NCBI GenBank assembly: GCA_034387635.1
Contig: JAOANU010000003.1
Coordinates: forward strand, 310,001 to 374,000
Length of the DNA stretch: 64,000 bases
Reading direction: 5' to 3'
Source of the DNA: Rhodosporidiobolus odoratus
Lineage: Eukaryota > Basidiomycota > Microbotryomycetes > Sporidiobolales > Sporidiobolaceae
The notes under the pieces are model-generated. The model saw nothing but the letters and a program-made list of their open reading frames with translations, was not told the DNA's origin and ran no database searches. Shown here piece by piece: positions 23,148 to 33,900 of the stretch; positions within the stretch are counted from its first letter, which is position 1; every line of letters begins with the position of its first letter. The translations under genes and the position numbers were made by a program.

Positions 23148-23875
23148 CTGCCCGACAAAGTTGTCAGTAAGTTCCTCTCTTCCCTTCCTTCACCCCGAGA
23201 GCGCAGCTGACTAGAGCATACACATTTGACAGCTACGAGTGAATAGAGCGTCCAAAACGCGAAGCGCGCACGGCAGTCAGTAGGCCTTCAACGGTACCTC
23301 AACTGCTACGTCTCGATCGACGAGCACGACTTAACTCCCCCAAGAGCTAAGTCTATTTCTTTTTTGATGCTCTCCTTCATCTCACTCCTCTTCAGTCCTG
23401 CGCTCACATCCCTGACCTTGCAGCCTGCAGTCGGACCTTCTCAGGTCAGGAAAAATGCTGAGTGATCGGGATGTCGACTTGGACTTCGGTACCTCTTGCC
23501 CCGACAATCCCGACTCTACAACAGCGCAGGCTTACCTGCCCCTCGCTATCACTAGAACACCACCTCCAATATGCTAAGCTTGTGTGAGTCTCTCCCCCTT
23601 TTCTCTTGACCTCATGGTCCAATGCAAACCAGCATTCGAAGCTGACCCGTTTCTTCCCTATTCACACACTCTGCCGCAACTCTAGCTGCTGCTTTACGCA
23701 CACCTGAGTATCTCTGCTGCTTTAAGCGCACACGCGAGAGCCTACCACGCCCGCACCCACTTCGAGGGACCCGGCCCTCAACGCTACGCGCGACTACCCC
23801 AACACCTTCTGCTGCCTCAGGCGCACACGCTGCTGCTTCAAGCGCACCAACAAGCATACTAGTGACGTTACAACA

Positions 23876-24882
23876 ATGTACGCACTACCCTTTATCCCCT
23901 ACTGCCGTGATGGCGCTTCCTCAGCCAATCGCGGACCCACCCGCCCCTCGAGCGTCCTCAAACCCACGGATCATGAGACTCTGAAGCCGGTGTTCGCTTC
24001 GCTGACAAACACCTTGCAACTACACAGGGGTCCCAAGATGGCTACCACCACCTCCGGCAAAGCGAAGATCCCACCTCCTCCCGCTCCCTCCGCCGGCAAA
24101 ACCGCTTCGACGATCAAGAAGGAGAAGATTGCGGCCATGCCCTCCTCCAAAATGACCACCCGACGTTCCTCCTCCCTCCCTGCCGCCACGGCTGCGCCCG
24201 CCCAGCCTGACCCCTTCAAGGCAGCTCTCGCAGGACTCGCAAAAGGTCGAAAGACTGCACCCGTGACGCAGGAGGTGGCTGCAAGTTGCGCTGGGGAAGG
24301 CGGAGTTGGATTGGGAATCAGCATTGAAGAGGAGGAAGGGGAAACTCAGGATGCGGAAGTCTCCGGTCGCTCGGACGGTGGAAGTGAACCCGCGACCCTC
24401 CCCGACACCGATGGCGCGCTCGACGACTTGCTCGATGGCGGATCAGGCACCGCTACGCAGCTTGAGGACGTCGTCAACAACCTCCAGCGGGAACTCGATG
24501 ACCTCGGCCAAGGTGAGGCCCTCAAGAAGCACGCCCGTGAAGACACCGGTTCGCCATCTCCCTCCGCTGCCCCTCTTCCAAAGAAGGCAAAGGCTGCGCC
24601 GTCATCCGAATTGCCCAAGAAGCCCGGTATCGACAAGATACGGACCGACTTGGCGTCGCTCAACCTCGCCTTCCACGCTCTGGCTCCGCGCTTCTCAAGC
24701 CTAGAAAAGGACGCGCAGACGACGGCCACCACGCTTGAGTATCTCACTGCGGGCCTCGCTCAGCTCGAGAAGGAGATCAAGGCTGGTAGTACGACCGGCG
24801 ACACCGTCACCCTCGAGTCGTTCAGGGGTTTCAAGAAGCAAGTTACCACGGTCCTTACCCGCCTCACCTCGGAGTCAGCTTC
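23876..24882 (+). pseudogene. LINE ORF1, 5' part (disrupted)
   Basis: This is the ORF1 protein of the LINE, from the ATG at 23876 to the copia insertion. A second in-frame Met (MATTTSGKAKIPPPP) lies at 24038. The sequence is Ala/Pro/Lys-rich, with an acidic segment (SIEEEEGETQDAE) and a predicted coiled-coil region with heptad-like spacing (VVNNLQRELDDL; later LASLNLAFHALAPRFSSLEK). It is interrupted at ...TRLTSESAS, after which reading runs into LTR sequence and stops. ORF1 proteins of LINEs bind element RNA; here no zinc knuckle is seen, only the coiled-coil type. The frame resumes at 30482. Confidence 0.75.
24878..24882 (+). repeat. Target-site duplication GCTTC (left copy)
   Basis: GCTTC directly precedes the 5' LTR and is repeated exactly at 30477-30481 after the 3' LTR. 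A 5-bp duplication is standard for Ty1/copia integration. Confidence 0.95.
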
Positions 24883-25225
24883 TGTTGGTTGCGAGAGTAG
24901 TTCAGGGTGGGCGGAAGACTTGAGGAGGAGTTGATGTTTGGTTTGGGAAGGTCGAAGTAGGAGAGATGAATCTTTCTTCCCTCTTTCTTGCTTCGCTTCA
25001 CCTCGGTTCTTGTTCTCCGTTACTTCTTTGGTTAGCCACTACCTTTCCCAAGTTGTTCCTATCCCTCCTTCGTCGGTGTTACCTTCGTGCCTGGGAGAAT
25101 TGTGAGACAGTCCGTAGTACTACCTACGCTTCCCTATATAACCTCGTCTTCCTTTCTTTCCTTTCTCTTCTTCACCGTTCACACTTCGTTCTCTCTCGCC
25201 TCTAGCGAGGCATCATATCGCTACA
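24883..25225 (+). repeat. 5' LTR of copia element (short form)
   Basis: This 343-bp LTR matches the 3' LTR except for a few substitutions (for example gtagga versus gtcgga near 24956) and the absence of the 69-bp segment that follows the first CGCCTCTAG in the long form. It contains a TATA-like ctatata at 25131. Confidence 0.93.
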
Positions 25226-25568
25226 GATTCGCAGTCAGAGCCCTCGCCGACTATAACGTCCGCGACACTCTAGGCTTACGCTGATCGTTTGAACGGTCAC
25301 CACCATTTCCGGTTCAACCACTCCGGTCGCTACCTCACCAGATCAGTCGCCTATAGCGACAACTCCCCCCGTACTACCCTCCTCTTCCACTCGGACTACT
25401 TTTCCTTCGGCTCTCCTTGTTCCACCTGAATCCGTAGTCGTTAACTTACCCGGTGAATCACCCAGTAGTTACATCTTCTCCCGTCGGAACTCTCCAGCCC
25501 CCGCCTCTCCTCTACCCGGACCTTCTCAGTTCGCTTCTGCACTTTCTTCACCTCCTCTTCCTATCGTC

Positions 25569-26225
25569 ATGGCCGCTCAACGTCCTCTTCCTTCGGATTC
25601 TGGCGTCTACGCCTATCTCAAGAACGTCGACACGCTGAGCGAGACCGGGAAGGACTTTCAGGGATGGAAGCTTAGGATGGAGCGGGCGCTTAGGACGGGA
25701 GGAGTATGGGATATGGTCCAGCAAACTCCACCTGCTCGACCTACGGTGGTGGACCCGGCGGCGCCTACGGCGGAAGAGCTTAGGGCAATTGAGAGATGGG
25801 AATCCGGCGAGGATCGGGCGCTCAACATCATTTACGCCAAGGTCAGCAACACTCTCACCAATCAGCTTACCGGCTACAATTCGTCGGCAGCTTGGGAGTA
25901 CCTTCGCAATCGATTCGAGCTCACCGACCAAGTTACCGTTCAAGGTATCATCGCCTCCCTCCTTTCCGCCAAGAGCCGCGCTGGCAACGATGTCGGCAAA
26001 CTCCTCGATATCCACGAGGAAATTCTCGCGTCGTCTCGGGCTATCAACTTTACCCTCTCTCGTGAAGTTCCCGATATCTCTTCCTCGACCGAGTCTATTC
26101 GTGCCGATCAACGCCAGCTCAACCTCATCTACTCCGAGTTCATCTTCTCCGCCCTCCCTTCCTCCGCTCTCTGGCAGTCGTGTGTGGATTACCGTCTATC
26201 GCCAAGCCGAGCATTCGGAGTTTGA
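25569..26225 (+). CDS. copia Gag region
   Basis: The ATG at 25569 opens MAAQRPLPSDSGVYAYLKNV, followed by copia Gag features: FQGWKLRMERALRTGGVWDM, ALNIIYAKVSNTLTNQLTG, AWEYLRNRFELTDQVTVQGI, and LDIHEEILASSRAINF. This frame stops at 26223-26225. The protein-like reading passes to the +1 frame around 26180-26220, where EFDPLHVIAAVRNEHNRQ continues the expected end of Gag. The two frames overlap from 25789 onward. The shift could be programmed, as in Ty1, or a one-base mutation. No known slippery site was identified, so mutation is as likely. Confidence 0.8.
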   Translation: MAAQRPLPSDSGVYAYLKNVDTLSETGKDFQGWKLRMERALRTGGVWDMVQQTPPARPTVVDPAAPTAEELRAIERWESGEDRALNIIYAKVSNTLTNQLTGYNSSAAWEYLRNRFELTDQVTVQGIIASLLSAKSRAGNDVGKLLDIHEEILASSRAINFTLSREVPDISSSTESIRADQRQLNLIYSEFIFSALPSSALWQSCVDYRLSPSRAFGV

Positions 26226-29200
26226 TCCCCTCCATGTTATCGCCGCTGTCCGGAACGAGCATAATCGTCAACGTTCCGTCTCTGCCTCTTCTTCCGACTC
26301 TCCTTCTTCCTTGATCCTCGGCAATTCCTCTTTTTCGTCTTCATCGGCCCTCGTTACCGCTTCGAAATCCTCCGCAAACTCTACCGGTGGTAGGAAGACG
26401 ACTCGTCCGAAGTGCAAGCACTGCCAGAAGATCGCGCCGAACCATGATCCGGAGAAGTGCTGGTCGAACCCTTCCAACCCGAAAAACAAATTAGGGTCTG
26501 GAGGGTCGGGTAGTAGCAACGGTGGAGGGAAGAAGGGTAAAGGCGGAGGAGGGAAGAATGGAAGCTCGGGCGGAGGATCGGGAGGGACGGAGAAGGTCGA
26601 CTATTCTGCTGCCACCATCGAAGTGGTAGACGACGACTACCAGGCGCCCACCTTGTTCTTCTTAGACTCGTGTGCGAGCAGCCATGTCGTCGCCGATCGG
26701 TCGAGGTTTACCGAATATAGGCTCTCGCCGAGGTCCCTCATCACCGTCAACGGTTCTCAGCAACTCGTCGTCGGAGTCGGGAGCGTCCCTATCGTCTCGC
26801 TTACCCCTTCTGGGGCGAAGACGGTTCTTCTTAAGGACGCCTTACACGTTCCCTCGAGCGCCTTTAACCTCATTTCCACCGGTCGTTTCCTCGACGCCGA
26901 CTTCACTCTCGAAGCGTCGAAATCCGGCTATCGTATCCTTGCTCCCTCGTCTCGTTCCGTCGTCCTTTCTGCCGTTACGGGCGCTCAGCGCATTCCTCAG
27001 GTCACTCTCGAAGATCCCGTCGCCGCCATTATCTCTTCTTCCGTCGACAGTCGCGTTGAAGCCGTCTCTATCGCTCACCTTCGCTTCGGTCACCCCGGCA
27101 AAGGAGCGATGCGCGACTTACTTTGCCTCGGCGCCGTAAAAGGATTTACCACGACCGACATTAACAAGTTCTTCAAGAAATCCTGTCCCGCCTGTCGCCT
27201 CGGCAAGACCACCCGTCTTCCTTTCCCCATCTCCGAGAAGCACGCTTCGAAACCATTCGAGCGCCTCCATTCCGACCTCGCTGGCCCCTTCCGCTTTAAG
27301 TCGTGGGGGGATGCCAAATACTTCGTCATCTTCGTCGACGAGGCTAGCGGTTGGGTTGATGGGGAGCCTCTTAAGGATAAGACGGAGGTTCTTTCCGCCT
27401 CTCGCAAGATCATCGCTCGACTTCGCGAAAGGCTCAAGGACTCCCGGGTTCCCGTTTCCTCGACGACCATCCTTCAGACCGACAACGGCACCGAGTATAC
27501 CTCTAAAGCCTTCGAGTCGATGCTCGCCGACGAAAACATCACCCATTCCTACTCCGTTCCCTATACCCCGCAGCAGAACGGTCGTTCCGAACGCTTCGGA
27601 CGCACCATCAAGGATCGCGTCACCGTTCTCCTTGCTTCGGCCAACCTTAGCCAGAAGTATTGGGCGGAGGTCTTCCTCTTCGCACTCTTCCTTACCCAGA
27701 ACCTTCCCTATTCTCCTAACCGAGGAGAAACCCCTCATCATTTTCTCTTCGGCCGGCATTCTCCCTTCTTCTCTCTCTCCGCGCCTCTCGTCCTCGGCCA
27801 AGACGTCTGGATCCACAATCCCGACGCGCCTACCTTCGGCAATAAGGCTGTACAGGGCATCTTCCTTGGCGTTGGAGAAGGTCGCGGCCGTGAGGCGTAT
27901 CGCGTCCAGGAGAAGGGTGCCCCAGGGACGAATCTTCGTTGGGCAAAGGATGTTTCAGTCGCGAAGAGGGATTCGGAGGATTTAGGTTCTCGGGATGTTG
28001 AAGACGATGACTACTTTTGGGATGATGAGGACCTCGCCGAGGAGAAGCAAGCTTCCGAGCTGCTCTCCAAGAAGGAGAGGAGCGGGACTTATTCGTCGTC
28101 GCCGATTTATTCGCCGGGCGCTATTTTCCCCTTCGGCGGTTGGAGAACGACTACCTCCCCCGCAGCTTCTACTTCTTTCTCTCCCTCCTCCACTCCCGTT
28201 CTCACTCGCATTGGGGACAAGGAGGAGCCCTATCCAAATCTCTCCGAACGCTCTCGCGCCGAGCGTCTCGGTTCGCTATCTCCCTCTTTCGATACTTCCG
28301 ATTCGGACGTCGTAGGGGTCGTCCTGATTTCCGTTGCCTTCGAGCCGGATGAAGGCGATCACTATGCCCTGTTCTATTTACCTGGCTTCGCTTCCTCTGA
28401 CACGGCTCTTGCCAACGTCAAGAAGACCTTCTCAATCGGAGACCGTCCCCCTCCCAGTACTCCGAGGAATTCGACGAAAGAGGCTTTGTCCTCGATCTAC
28501 TCGGACAAATGGAGGGCCGGCTTCATTGAGGAGTGGGATGGGTTCAAGAAACAGGGCGCCGTCTCGTCTGGACTTTATAAACCATTCCCTGGAATGAAAG
28601 TTCTAGGTACGAGATGGCACCTCGATGCCTGTCTTTCTCCTTCAAAGAAGGAGGCGGAGCTCAAGTCGAGGTTAGTCGTTCAAGGTTGTAAAACCATTCC
28701 CTTTCTCTCGACCTTCGGCCCGACCTTCACCCCTCTCCCGAAATGGGACCTCGTTTCTCTCTTTCTTATCCTCGCATCTCGTTACCGTCTTCCCGTCTGG
28801 CTTACCGACTTCGCCAAGGCCTACCTCGGCGCGAATGTTCAGACGAGCGGTGAGCCGGTCTTTATCAAACAGCCACCGCATCTCGAGGTCGAGGGGCATG
28901 AGAACGAGGTTTACCGTCTCCTTCGGGCCGCCTACGGGCTTCCTCAATCCGGGCGGGCCTTTCATCTTCATACGAAGGAGAAGTTCGAGGAGTTTGGGTT
29001 GGTCGCGGTCTCGGACGAGGCCACTCTCTATCTCGGCCGCATAGGTGCCGATTTCGTCCTCTACCTCGTCTACGTTGACGACGGTATGATCGCTGGTTAG
29101 GAGTCCGTCGTCTCTAACGTCCTTTCTCAGGCCGACAAAGAGTTCGACATTACCTTTCAAGGACCCCTCAATGGCCAGACGTTTCTCGGTCGCGAGATCG

Positions 29201-30057
29201 AATACGACCACCTTTCCGGCAAAGTCGTCGTCCGCGTCGAGAACCACATTAAGAAGGCCCTCAAGCTTCACAACTTCGAGGACGTCAAGCCACTTCACCT
29301 TCCTATCCAGCCTGACGTCAAATACGTCGCTCATGAAGGACAACCAGTTCGTACGAGCGAGTATCTTTCCGCCGTCGGTTCCCTCCTTTTCATCGCGACG
29401 ACTCGGCCCGATATCCAATTCGCAGTCGGCGTCGCCTCCAGGTTCTCCTCTAACCCGGGCCCTCATCATTGGAACCTCGTCAAGCGCATTTTCGCCTATC
29501 TTTCCGTTACTTCCTCTGTCGGCCTTTCTCTCGGTCTCGACATGAAAAAGGGAGAAGGTTTAGTCGCATTTGTCGATTCCGATTTCGCCGGCGACCTCTC
29601 TTCGAGGAAGTCTACTTCCGGCATCATTCTTACCCTCGATGGTTCTCCTCTTTCTACCATCTCCCGCCTTCAATCGTCCGTCACTCGCTCCACCTTTCAG
29701 GCCGAGCTGTCGGCGATGTCGACCGGGTTGGTCGAGCTCGAGTGGTATTCCTCCCTTCTCTCCTCTCTTCCCATCGGTAACGACACCCCTCTCACCATCC
29801 GCTCCGACAATCTCTCCGGCGTTAATTCTCTTCGTTCCCCCGACTACGTTGAACATCAGAAGCACCACGACGTCAAGGTTCGCTACATTCGCGAGCAAAT
29901 CGAACGTGGCTTCGTCAACGTCGAATGGGTTTCCGGCGTCGAGAATCCTGCCGACCTTCTTACGAAGGCTCTTCCCGCTAAGCGGGCTAAGGAATTAGGG
30001 AGTATGATCGGATTGGTTGGTTGGCCAGAGGCCGCTGGTGGTTGGGGATCTCGTTAA
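26200..30057 (+). pseudogene. copia Pol polyprotein (protease, integrase, RT, RNase H) with internal TAG
   Basis: Domains in order: a zinc knuckle C-X2-C-X6-H-X4-C at 26413-26460; the protease site LDSCASSH at 26662, where copia enzymes normally have DSG or DTG; the integrase zinc-binding HLRFGH (27077) and CPACRLGK (27187); the integrase catalytic residues in HSDLAGPF, TDNGTEY (27478) and NGRSERFGR (27578); RT motifs LKSRLVVQG, TDFAKAYLGA and YVDDGMIAG (29074). A TAG at 29098-29100 follows directly after the RT active site. The same frame then continues through the rest of RT and RNase H (VAFVDSDFAGD, ELSAMSTGLVE, RSDNLSG, NPADLLTKALP) to the stop at 30055-30057. Codon use and spacing are otherwise intact, so the breaks look recent. 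Confidence 0.88.
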
Positions 30058-30064
30058 GGAGGAG

Positions 30065-30476
30065 TGTTGGTTGCGAGAGTAGTTCAGGGTGGGCGGAAGA
30101 CTTGAGGAGGAGTTGATGTTTGGTTTGGGAAGGTCGAAGTCGGAGAGATGAATCTTTCTTCCCTCTTTCTTGCTTCGCTTCACCTCGGTTCTTGTTCTCC
30201 GTTACTTCTTTGGTTAGCCACTACCTTTCCCAAGTTGTTCCTATCCCTCCTTCGTCGGTGTTACCTTCGTGCCTGGGAGAATTGTGAGACAGTCCGTCGT
30301 ACTACCTACACTTCCCTATATAACCTCGTCTTCCTTTCTTTCCTTTCTCTTCTTCACCGTTCACACTTCGTTCTCTCTCGCCTCTAGGTAAGTAGTCCTT
30401 TCTTAGTTAGCTGCTATACCATACACCGTTCACACTTCGTTCTCTCTCGCCTCTAGCGAGGCATCATATCGCTACA
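30065..30476 (+). repeat. 3' LTR of copia element (long form)
   Basis: This 412-bp LTR contains the 69-bp segment beginning gtaagtag after CGCCTCTAG at 30388, then a second copy of a 33-bp unit (caccgttcac ... ctctag) before CGAGGC. The same long form occurs in the solo LTR at 36271-36682. Confidence 0.93.
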
Positions 30477-30481
30477 GCTTC
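30477..30481 (+). repeat. Target-site duplication GCTTC (right copy)
   Basis: An exact match to 24878-24882. It marks the right end of the copia insertion and the point where LINE ORF1 resumes. Confidence 0.95.
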
Positions 30482-30950
30482 GTACAGTACCTCGTTTGCG
30501 TCGCTTAGGAAGGACCAGGACAAGATTCAGGACGACCTCCACGGCGTAGTATCGCGGTTCGATACCCTCGAGGACACTGTCCGCACGCTCTCCTCAGACT
30601 TCAACTCCTTCCGCGATTCCAACGACCTACTCCTCGCTACCTCCTCTGCGGCGCCCCCTCCTCCCCCCCACGCCCCGTCTGTCCCTAACCGCAAGGACTC
30701 TGGACACAGCCGTGGCGCACGCGGTGCAAGCACCTGGAGGAAGTCTGCGGGAGGGAACAGCAACAACGGCGGCAGTCAAAGGAACGGCGGTGACACCCCC
30801 GCCTCGGGTCTGAATGGCGGCTATGGGAACAATAATGGAGGAGGCTCCGGCTCAGGCCGGCTGGAACAGTTGGCCCAGGTTGGGGATGTTCAGGTCTTCG
30901 GGGGCAACCCTTTCAAGTTTGCAGGTAACAATACCTGGAAGCCGTTATAG
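30482..30950 (+). pseudogene. LINE ORF1, 3' part (disrupted)
   Basis: The ORF1 frame resumes right after the copia insertion with YSTSFASLRKDQDKIQDDL, then VVSRFDTLEDTVRTLSSDF, which continues the coiled-coil pattern. A Pro-rich stretch and a Gly/Asn-rich tail follow (about 30740-30850). The protein ends FKFAGNNTWKPL with TAG at 30948-30950. Phase matches the 5' part exactly once the 5-bp duplication is counted once. Confidence 0.8.
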
Positions 30951-30983
30951 GATGAGGAGCTAGCTCACTCTAGATCAAAGGAG

Positions 30984-33900
30984 ATGCAACTACGTGTGTG
31001 TTCATACAATCTGCATCGCCTGAGACTGAGCAAGCTAGCACATGATGACTTTCAAAAGCTATTCCTCTCCCATGACCTGATCTTCTGCTCAGAGACCTGG
31101 CTTGGACCTGGCCTGGCGTCCCTTCTTCCCCTGCCTGAAGGATGGAGGATGTTTTCTCAAGAACGCCCGGCCCCCGACAGCCTCTCTGACCAGCGAGGTG
31201 GCATACTTGTTTTGTACCGCGCTTGCCTCCCTGTGCAGCACCTGACCATGAATCCCGACTCTGCGTCGCCGGACATGCTGTGGATGACACTCGGCAACCT
31301 GACGCTTGGGGCACTCTACCTTGCTCCAGGTTACTCCAGTCGCTCCAATGGCACGCCAGCCGATCCGGTCAGTACGCTTGGTCGCGCTCTTGACTCCCTG
31401 CCCTCCACGCCCTCGTCCCGTCTGGCGCTGCTCATGGGTGACACCAACGCACGATGTGGTACAACACAAAGTATAGGTCCTGACCGCCTTTCACAAGACA
31501 AGAAGGTCATTGGGCGACGAAGCCAATTTGTCTCCTTACTCGCCCAGGAACAGATCTCAATCCTGAACGGCAGCTGTGGACAAGACAAAATTGCAGGAGG
31601 TCTCCCTACCTGCTTCGTAGCGCCAGGGGGTACCACCATTGACCACGGACTCGCCTCTGAGGCACTCCTCCCCTTTGTCCAGGACTTCGCAGTGCTTGAC
31701 TGGTCCATGCATTTGTCTGACCATGCCCCAATCTCCACCCTGTTGGTCATACCATCACATTTGCTCGGTCTGCATCCCGTGTCTGCCATTGCAGGAACAG
31801 ATGCCGTGCCGGTGGCCAATGCTCCTTCTCTTCCCGCTCTCCCACCGCTACCGGCCCCCTGCCTCTTTGCACCACCCTGGTCTGCGGGCGCATGCACATC
31901 TTCTGACACTGATGGCCATGGTCGCAATCCACTACGGCAAGCTAAACGTGCTGCCCAGAGTGCTCTGAGAACAGCAAAAGAAACAGGAATCGGGTTCAGT
32001 GAGGCTGCACGAGCATCGCGCGCCGTCATGAGGCAAAACCGCCGCTACCAAGCTGTCAAAGTGTTCTCTAGTGGTGTAAGCAATCCCTCGAGCTTCTTGA
32101 CCCTCTGGCGAGCCTACAAGGCAAATAAAGGGTTGCCCCTTCAGGCAGGAGCACCTCTGGCGAGCCACGCCATGCATTACGCAGCTCTGGGGCAGCAGGT
32201 TGAAACGACGTACGCCGACCTCTGCCGGCTGCAGGAGCGTCTCAGAGCCGACTAATCGCAGCACGTGCCCTTACCACCTGATCACCCACTTAGGCGACCC
32301 TTCCTCCTAGGCGACATTGAGGCTGCCCTTGTCAAGATCAAAGGGAGATCCACAGCGTGCGGTCCAGATGGGGTTGAGTGGCGGACCATAAGCCAATGTG
32401 ATCCGGTCGAACTGCAAAACCTCTGCCAAGCCTGCCTTGATTCGTGCTCTGTCCCCGAGGCCTGGCTACTCAGCTTCATAGTCCCGATACAGAAGAAGTC
32501 TACAGTCAGCTCTGATCCCTCTACTTATCGTGGGATCACCCTTGAATCCTGCGGCCTGAAATTCCTGTCTACCCTCCTCACCAAAAGGCTGGAAGAATGG
32601 GCCACCCACTCAGGGACCATCCCCGATGAACAGACGGGGTACCGCACTGGGTACAGGACAGAGATTGCCCCGTTTATACTCCAAATGTTGATTGAGCGGT
32701 CTCGGTACGAGCGGGAAGACCTTTGGGTCTGCTTTGTTGATCTGCGCAAGGCCTTTGACTCGGTCGATCGGTCTCTCCTGTGGTCACGCCTACGCCTGTT
32801 TGGTGCCCAAGGCCCTGTTATTGACCTCATCAAACATATCTACGCTCACATGCAGTCTGAGGTCAAAGTGGGCAAAGAGACCTCCGGCACCTTCCGCTCC
32901 CACACAGGAGTCTTACAGGGTGATCCCATGTCTGGCATGCTCTGGATCATCTTCATTGCCAACCTTGCCAACGAGCTCTACTCAAGTGGCTCGCTGCCCC
33001 GACTAAGCCGGCTGCAAATCTCGCACCTCCTGATGGCAGATGATATTGCACTGACCGCACAGACTAAACGCGAAGCCCAACGGCTGCTGGCTGCCCTCCA
33101 CGCCTACTGCAAGCGCTCCCTGCTCACTATCTCCACAGCTAAGTCCTTGCTGGTACACTTCCCTGCTTCCAAGACCCTCGACTTCGATCCCTCCCCTCTC
33201 CTTGTTGAAGGTGAAGCTTTGAACGAGGCCAGAATGGCAACATACATTGGTGTCTGCTTTGAGGCCCACAAGCCCACACGATCTACAAAGCACCTGCGTG
33301 TACTAGGCGGTCGAGGATGGGCCTATGCCCAAGCCCTCCTTGACACCCTACGCTGTGCAGGTGAGGACCTGAGTGTGGCTGACGCCCTACGGTTCTATTA
33401 AGAAGAAGTCGTCAGCTGCATGCTGTTTGGTGCTGAGCTGACGATCACTGCAACTGACAAAGGATATTGGCCCCCTTGAAAAGACCGAGCGCACTTTCCT
33501 CCGCCGCGCTCTTCGTGTGCCAGACTCTGCCTGCATTTCTGCTCTCTACCTGGAGCTTGGTCTCATGCCTATCCACGCCCGGCGGCTCGAACGCGCGGTG
33601 CGCTTCTACCTCTATGCCAGCAGTGCTGATGCACCTGTCCTTCTCCGAGCCGCGATTGCCGACAACGCCACGCTCCCCTACACTCCTGTCCGAACAAGGC
33701 TGCCCTGGGTACAAGCTGTTCAGCTTGAACTCCAAACCTATGGACTGGCTCTACCCGCCGTTGAGGGTCCTGATGGTATTGATTGGTCGTGCCATGATCT
33801 GTCTCGGGAAGAAGTCTCTGACTGGTTTGTCCAGCGACTCCGCCGTGCCGTGCGCTCCCGTCTCCAAATTGAAGCACGCACCAGTGCCAAGCTGGATGTC

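Larger units (their letters stand above)
24883..30476 (+). mobile_element. Ty1/copia LTR retrotransposon inserted in LINE ORF1
   Basis: The element starts TGTTGG and ends CTACA, with LTRs at 24883-25225 (343 bp) and 30065-30476 (412 bp). It has a GCTTC target duplication and a purine-rich tract (ggaggag) just before the 3' LTR. Internal order is Gag, zinc knuckle, protease, integrase, reverse transcriptase, RNase H; integrase before RT defines the copia superfamily. The LTRs differ by about three substitutions plus one 69-bp length difference, so insertion is recent. Coding capacity is broken by a gag-pol frame change and a TAG codon in RT. I did not find a clear tRNA primer-binding match after the 5' LTR. 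Confidence 0.95.

Noticed and set aside
24883..30476. Copia element as a Ty3/gypsy or endogenous virus element
   Set aside because: Integrase precedes reverse transcriptase and no envelope-like frame is present, which fits copia.
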